Assembly: GCA_000827495.1 (NCBI GenBank)
Contig: KN817592.1
Coordinates: 108,177-172,176 of the forward strand
Length of the DNA: 64,000 bases
From: Hypholoma sublateritium FD-334 SS-4
Taxonomy: Eukaryota; Basidiomycota; Agaricomycetes; Agaricales; Strophariaceae
Direction: 5' to 3'
The notes beneath the pieces are model-generated. The model was not told where the DNA came from, did no database searches, and worked only from the letters and a program-made list of their open reading frames with translations. This document shows, one piece after another, positions 59,099-64,000 of the stretch (position 1 is its first letter; each line of letters begins with the position of its first letter). Made by a program: the position numbers and the translations under genes.

Positions 59099-59836
59099 TA
59101 AATCCTGTAAAAGTAATTAGGGACGAGTTTTGTAAAACAGTAGAAGGCAACGCCACAGTACCATTTTTAATCATCAACAGCAGAGCCAATATAATAAGGA
59201 TATAGCAAGGAGAAAATCAAAGCGAGGGAAAGAGTCGGGGTTAGCAATGGTTGATAGCGCCCGGGCTTATAAGAGGGGACATAGTAATTGTACTGCCAAA
59301 AGGTATGTGGGTCCCCAACACCTCCGCGTCGTCAACCGTGCCGCGTTGTTGAGCGTAAACGAAACAATAGGGAGGCGATACAGAACGCCAGTTGAGTGCT
59401 GCTGTAGGTCGGGTCATTGCCGAGACGCGCAAGTACCTGAAAGTACAATAACGAGCGTTCGCGGATCCGATACAGCAGGCAACGACAGTAACGTCGTCGC
59501 CCACAAATGCACGGCAAACACTGCGGATCAGATATACTGTCACTCAATGACGTAGAGAACACATGTCGGCCAGATATATACTCTGCATGGGATGAATTCA
59601 GAAACAGGTTCACAGCTGAATTTGCACTCACTGGTCAGCAGCCCATGTTTTGGATGAATAACCGCTATCTGTAACTCGGTGAAGAACATAATCCTGCCAG
59701 ACATCTATGACGGAAAGTAAGTCATGCCAAACTCGAGAGGTCTAAATGGCGCCCATGGCAGAAAGGTCAAAAACGTTACATCGATTGTCTATTAACACAA
59801 AGACCACAAATCAGAGAAAATAGTGACCGCTCTTCA
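59099..59836. other. 0.7-kb spacer, nothing found
   Basis: Short frames are present on both strands, none with family resemblance. It holds the RPN10 3' region and the promoter of the intronless gene. Confidence 0.4.
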
Positions 59837-61084
59837 TTACTTCTTGCTGCTTTTACTCTCGTCCTGTGGCTGCATACTTGCTTGGATCGCCCTTTGGATT
59901 TCTTCATCCTCATCCTCGTACTCCTCGCCTTCTCCCTCGCCTTCTTCCTCTTCGTCGTCCTCTTCTTCTTCATCGTCCATCTCCACATCTCCATCTTCAT
60001 CTTCATCGTCGTCCGCATCCGCATCCGCGTCTGCAGTGTTCTCACCTTTCGACATAGCCAATGCTTGTTGCAACATCGCTTCTTCCTCGTCGTCCGTAGG
60101 ATCAGCAGGTATGGTGGACCCTGTTGAGGCAACAGCCGCCGAAGGTACAGCGCTCGGCCCCGAAGCAGGGGCAGACGAAGCCTCTGCCGCCTCGCGTGCC
60201 TGTGCCTCCTGCATCGACATGCGCAGTGCCATGGCCAGCTCGGGGTCCAGACTGGGATCGACGCCAAACTCAAAGTCGTTCGCTGCGCTCGAGCCGCCTG
60301 CTGCAGGCGCAGCACCAGTGCCGCCCAATTCTTCAGGTATACTGGCACTACGGTCGGCAGAAAGGATTGGGGACGAGATAAGAGCATCAGAGAGGAGGTG
60401 AGCCCCAGGGACGACGGTTAATAGATGTCTAGACATCAATAATTAGGGCAAGAATAATTAGGGATGAACGAGAGCACGAGTTTAAGGGTGTACGCACGAA
60501 TTGTCACCGCTGTTGATGTTGTCCACAAACGCCTTTAATACTCGCTCTCCGTCACCCTCTTCAATACCATCGCCAAATGCGACGAAGTCGACAGCAACGT
60601 TGTTCTTCTTTAGCTTCTTCGCCAACTTGATCATTGCTTTCTCGTCACGGTCCTCGCCTTCGCCCGGCGGTGAACCAACAAAGACAATGATGCGCTGACG
60701 GAGGTTCTTGTTCTCTCGGTGCTTTAACGCGAGCTGGGCGACAGCAAGTGCAGTTGGGATGTCGATCTCACCGCCAATTTTGCCCGACGCGGTGTGCACA
60801 CCGCTTAATACTTGACCGAGATCTTTCGTGTGCGTTACTAGCACCTCGGGTCTACAAGTCAAGATAAGCACTAGTCCACCGACTCAATCGCGGTCGTGCC
60901 ACAGTACTTACCCCTTCCCCGCCATCGTCATCACTCCAACCGTGTTCTCTGGATTTGAGTCGATCTTCGTCTGAAACACTACATTCACTGCGTCTGACTG
61001 CGCGTCGAATCGTGTGGGTTGATAGTCTCCGTTGCGCATGTACTCAGAGTTGTCGATGATCAGCATCGTCGCTTCGAGCGGCAT
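59837..61084 (-). CDS. RPN10, ubiquitin receptor of the 26S proteasome
   Basis: Rpn10 sits at the junction of the proteasome base and lid and binds ubiquitin chains. The product is about 375 residues in three exons. The N-terminal VWA domain begins [20 protein letters not shown], then [50 protein letters not shown] and [11 protein letters not shown]. Exon 3 (HLLTVVPG..., acceptor near 60431) carries three UIM-like helices: [32 protein letters not shown] and [13 protein letters not shown]. Yeast Rpn10 has one UIM and the human protein two, so three is noteworthy. A very acidic tract of about 40 residues (coded around 59900-60040) separates the second and third. The C-terminus is Ser/Lys-rich. 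The gene diverges from CGI121. Confidence 0.95.
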
Positions 61085-61355
61085 CTTGGGCTTTGGGTGT
61101 GATGGGAGAGACTATGAAAGGATATTTATGATTTTGAGGGTTCCTTTGAACGATTCCGATGGGTATTAGAGACGATAATGAGCGTTGGAGACAAGTTGGG
61201 GGTCAAACACAGAATTATTGGCGCGTTCCAGGAGAGACGCGTCAGCTGCCGTGTTTGTTTGTCTTTGATTGGCGAGACCTTCCGCCGGTGCTGGGCCCCG
61301 GGAATCTGCTCAACCCTTTCACCAACTTTTCACCGCCGTTTATACAATTACACCA
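61085..61355. promoter_or_regulatory. Divergent promoter of RPN10 and CGI121
   Basis: Only 271 bp separate the two start codons, so the promoter must serve both. I see no clear TATA box and no element I can name with confidence. Neither open frame in this interval looks coding. Confidence 0.5.
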
Positions 61356-62108
61356 ATGGAGTCTCTATCATTTCCTCAGTTCGAAGCCAGGAACTCTCAA
61401 GTGTCTGTGGCTTTATTCCGAAACGTAGCCAACTCTGGCGCACTCAAATTGCGCATCATCTCAGCGTCAACGACGGAGGGCGACTTAGGCGAGGCGGAGC
61501 GCGAGGCGGTCAAATTCGCGTTCGTCGATGCCCGTCTTGTCCGTTGAATCTCCCTATGGATTGCGAGTTGTTCTGAGAGCCTGCCAGATTACTAGCAAAC
61601 TCCATCTCGAGACCGCGATATACCAGGCCATCCTTGCAGACTCACAAGGCGCCCTAAGAACAAGGACGGTACATTCAGAAATCTTGTATCTCCTGAATCC
61701 AACACATAATGTAAGTGGAAAAGATAAACCTGGCTATTTCATTCCGACAGGATTGTAGATCACAGAAGCCATCCGTCGATATGGCGTGTCCGAGACCAGC
61801 ACAGATGTAATCGTCGTGCGGGTGGACTCCCCAGATGTTACTCCAGACGAAGTGCAGAAAAAGATGGAGACGGTGGTGGAAGCAACCATATCACCCTTTG
61901 GCGAGCTAGAAAACGTCACGGATTGGGCATCGATAAAAAGGGTGCGTGTGGTTTGTATCGCCTGGTCACTATCTAATTTGCGACTCAGTATTACAAACTG
62001 AATGGAGAGGTGGTAATCAAAGAAGCAGCTAAGAACCCCCCAAAAGAACATGCTATTATAGACGAAATTGTCACAAGTTCTGTTGCGATGAAAAGCGTCA
62101 TGGGTTAA
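61356..62108 (+). CDS. CGI121, subunit of the KEOPS/EKC complex
   Basis: KEOPS makes the universal t6A modification at tRNA position 37, and Cgi121 helps bind tRNA. The product is about 199 residues in four exons. The start is ATG 61356 (MESLSFPQFEARNSQVSVAL), then VRNVANSGALKLRI-type sequence, EAEREAVKFAFVDARL, ITSKLHLETAIYQAILADSQ and GALRTRTVHSEILYLLNPTH. NITEAIRRYGVSETSTDVIV is the signature stretch (EALRRFGISxxSxxL-like) expected in this family. The last exon gives YYKLNGEVVIKEAAK and ends at 62108. The splice donor after DARL is GTCCGT, slightly weak. Exon joins are in phase. Confidence 0.9.
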
Positions 62109-62501
62109 TCTATCACCCAATCACAGTTTTTTTTGGAGTTTTTAGATCTGTCACGAGAAGGTGGCAAGCATGCGCGATCTACGTCTGACTGTGACACCAG
62201 TTGCATTTTTACTTGCAGTGTTCCTTGGTTGCGGTATGTTAGCCGAATGTCTGCAATTCCACATGGGATGAACAACTGTCAGCCAACTTGAAGTAGGTAC
62301 CCGATCCACCAGGCCGTGATCAATTGTTGTGCTAGCCGCCCAGATGCCAGACGATATCGCAAGCAAGCCTGGTGGTATTTGGTACCTCTCAAGTCCTCCT
62401 TCTCTTCCAGCGCACCCCATTTAATATGCTCTGCCATTCTGTTTTGCCCTAATTTTTTAAATTTGCGTTTAGCCGACAAGAAGCAATTGTCGACAGTCAA
62501 T
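62109..62501. other. Spacer or unplaced 5' exon of the membrane protein gene
   Basis: This contains the signal-like frame at 62169-62231 (MRDLRLTVTPVAFLLAVFLG) with a GTATGT donor and several acceptor-like sites. Whether it is the first exon of the downstream gene is open. Confidence 0.4.
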
Positions 62502-63768
62502 ATGGTCCCGCGTTCCCTAACGGCTGTTTTCCAAGGCGGATACCTGCTTGTTCAACGGGAGAATATCATGCGATCTGCGAATGACACTGGCCCTCACACT
62601 ACACTGCAAGCCGCCCCGTTCAACCGTCTTGGTGTATGGGCCTATATCGCATTTGGCTTCATTGTTCTCGCCGTTTCGACCGTTTTATCCTACATGATAT
62701 ACACCTGCTGCTACTCCGCGCGACAGAGACAATATTATGGCAACAACACCAGAGCCGCCAGGCGGATAGGGGCCGTCAAGATTCACTCCATCGACCGACA
62801 CAACGCTATCATATCTCGGAATCAGGACTATCAATTAGACAAACCTTGCCCCCGAGCACTCACAAGATTTTCGAGAGTCGATATAGCGCAGGGAAACACC
62901 AAATTGAATAGCTGTCACCGTAACCTTGGGCTGTCGGAGAACCCGGTGAGCAGGATCACTGCATTTCCTTGCTTTTTGAAATACTTACTCAAGAGTGATT
63001 CATATCCAGCCTGACGTGTTGGATTTAAAGCCGCCTCAGTCAAAGAAATCGTTTTCTCTGAACGCACATGATCATTTCTCCGAAGGCGAAGGGCAATGGT
63101 TGTCCTCTCCGCCACTTGCACACACTTCAGATAAAGCGGCTCCATATATCCCCTTCCATTTGCCTCCACCACCTTCATCACCCACTCCCGCACATAAAGA
63201 GATTGTAGAGCGCCAACGGAAGCGCGGAAGTATGGGTTATCTATCTCCTGGGTCTCCCTCGCCGTCCTATCTCTCCAACGAATCTCCTCCCAGTATCACA
63301 AACCAGTCCATTTTGGGAGTCTCTCGCCGGCGCTCAAGGTCTATGAGTCGAGGTCTCGCAGACATCGACCCAGAGAGTACAAATATGCTGCCTAAACCCG
63401 CAGGCGAATTCGATTCAAATAATATTCGATTCGTGTCACCCCGCAATCCCTTTGGCATAACCCCGTCAAATGATCTCTGGAACGACCCCAAGTTGTCGCC
63501 AATTGGGGGTGCCGTCATATCAACCTCAACTCCTGTGTCAATAGTCCCCGGAATTTACCCTTTCGCTCAGTCGCTGTCGCCTAAGCGAGCAGAGCAGCTC
63601 TCTGTTCCTGTGACGCCTGTCCTTGAGGCAATAAGACAGACGGGATACCTTCCCCCATACCCCAGTGCTCGTGCCGATAGTGACTGCTTCCCCGAGTACG
63701 GTGAAGTACATGTACGAAGTGATATCTCCTCGCGCTCGGGTACCACGGAGGGGGGGAACAGGTTCTGA
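62502..63768 (+). CDS. Uncharacterised single-pass membrane protein with a Ser/Pro tail
   Basis: The ATG at 62502 begins MVPRSLTAVFQGGYLLVQRE; a helix (VWAYIAFGFIVLAVSTVLSY) follows about 50 residues later and is immediately flanked by MIYTCCYSARQRQ. A 67-nt intron (about 62946-63012) joins to a second exon of about 250 residues that is hydrophilic and Ser/Pro-rich, with SRRRSRSMSRGLADIDPEST and AAPYIPFHLPPPPSS. The tail probably lies in the cytosol. Upstream in-frame exons are possible: a short signal-like frame (MRDLRLTVTPVAFLLAVFL, 62169) with a GTATGT donor may be the true 5' exon, in which case the protein has a signal peptide and a lumenal part. I could not close the phase. No domain was recognised. 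A Wsc-like or receptor-like cell surface protein is possible but unproven. Confidence 0.65.
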
Positions 63769-64000
63769 TTCCTCCATCCCAAATTCTTGTCGTTTGATTT
63801 CTCAGGGGATACACGAAATAGACGGTAAATATCATGATATTGAATGACATAAATGGGGTATCTTGGCATATGTGTAACTAGATATAACAGTACATGGTAT
63901 GAGTTTGGATAAGATCTTATAGGCTGATGAGGCATAGCTGGACCAGATATCAGAATGTGTACGGAAGGGATTTAGCAACCCGTTTCAGAGACCAAGGAAG

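Noticed and set aside
59823..60401. Plus-strand Ser-rich frame
   Set aside because: It is the complement of the acidic tract of RPN10.
1..64000. CRISPR array, rRNA genes or telomeric repeats
   Set aside because: No regularly spaced direct repeats, rRNA signatures or TTAGGG runs were found.

Overview
This window looks like nuclear DNA of an agaricomycete (mushroom-forming basidiomycete) fungus, probably a wood-decay species. The coding regions are cut by many short introns of about 45-60 nt with GTRNGT...YAG borders. Several families typical of basidiomycetes are present: DUF6533 and DUF6534 seven-helix membrane proteins, a DUF6697-like protein and two CYP63-type P450s. Genes lie on both strands with spacers of 0.2-3 kb. 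I see no bacterial operons, ribosome binding sites, CRISPR array, rRNA gene or intact transposon.

Layout. Bases 1-2.5 kb hold only exon-like pieces. From 2.5 to 7.2 kb lie an acidic-tract protein and a secreted epoxide hydrolase. A DUF6697-like gene (minus) and SEC63 (plus) diverge from a 325-bp promoter with a TGACGTCA element (7.3-11.4 kb). Next come a DUF6534 membrane protein (minus), a TATA-driven atypical extended SDR (plus), an F-box remnant, uracil phosphoribosyltransferase (minus), two intron-containing tRNA genes (Thr, Gly) and CYP63 P450 copy A (minus, 19.4-22.1 kb). After a 1.9-kb spacer come CCT2, a small unrecognised gene and a PMT-family O-mannosyltransferase (24.0-30.0 kb, all plus).

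The 30-38.8 kb part is the most lineage-specific. It holds a DUF6533 seven-helix protein, a HET-domain protein with a novel N-terminal extension and a low-complexity RS/polyQ protein. Palindromic CGTTTAAACG-type motifs recur in its spacers. A DHA2-type MFS transporter follows (38.8-41.3 kb), then a 3-kb desert, class II aldolase FBA1 (44.4-45.9 kb), a giant PPR protein (47.2-51.5 kb) and a coilin-like protein (52.0-53.9 kb, minus). CYP63 P450 copy B (54.4-57.1 kb, minus) is next, then an intronless orphan. The proteasome subunit RPN10 and the KEOPS subunit CGI121 diverge from a 271-bp promoter, and the window ends with a single-pass membrane protein with a Ser/Pro-rich tail.

Functionally the window mixes housekeeping genes (protein translocation, chaperonin, glycolysis, proteasome, pyrimidine salvage, O-mannosylation, tRNA modification) with a dispersed set of detoxification-type genes (two CYP63 P450s, epoxide hydrolase, MFS exporter, SDR). 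Those do not form a compact cluster. The best candidates for undescribed biology are the HET protein and its unusual neighbourhood, the coilin homologue, and the recurrent palindromic spacer motif.
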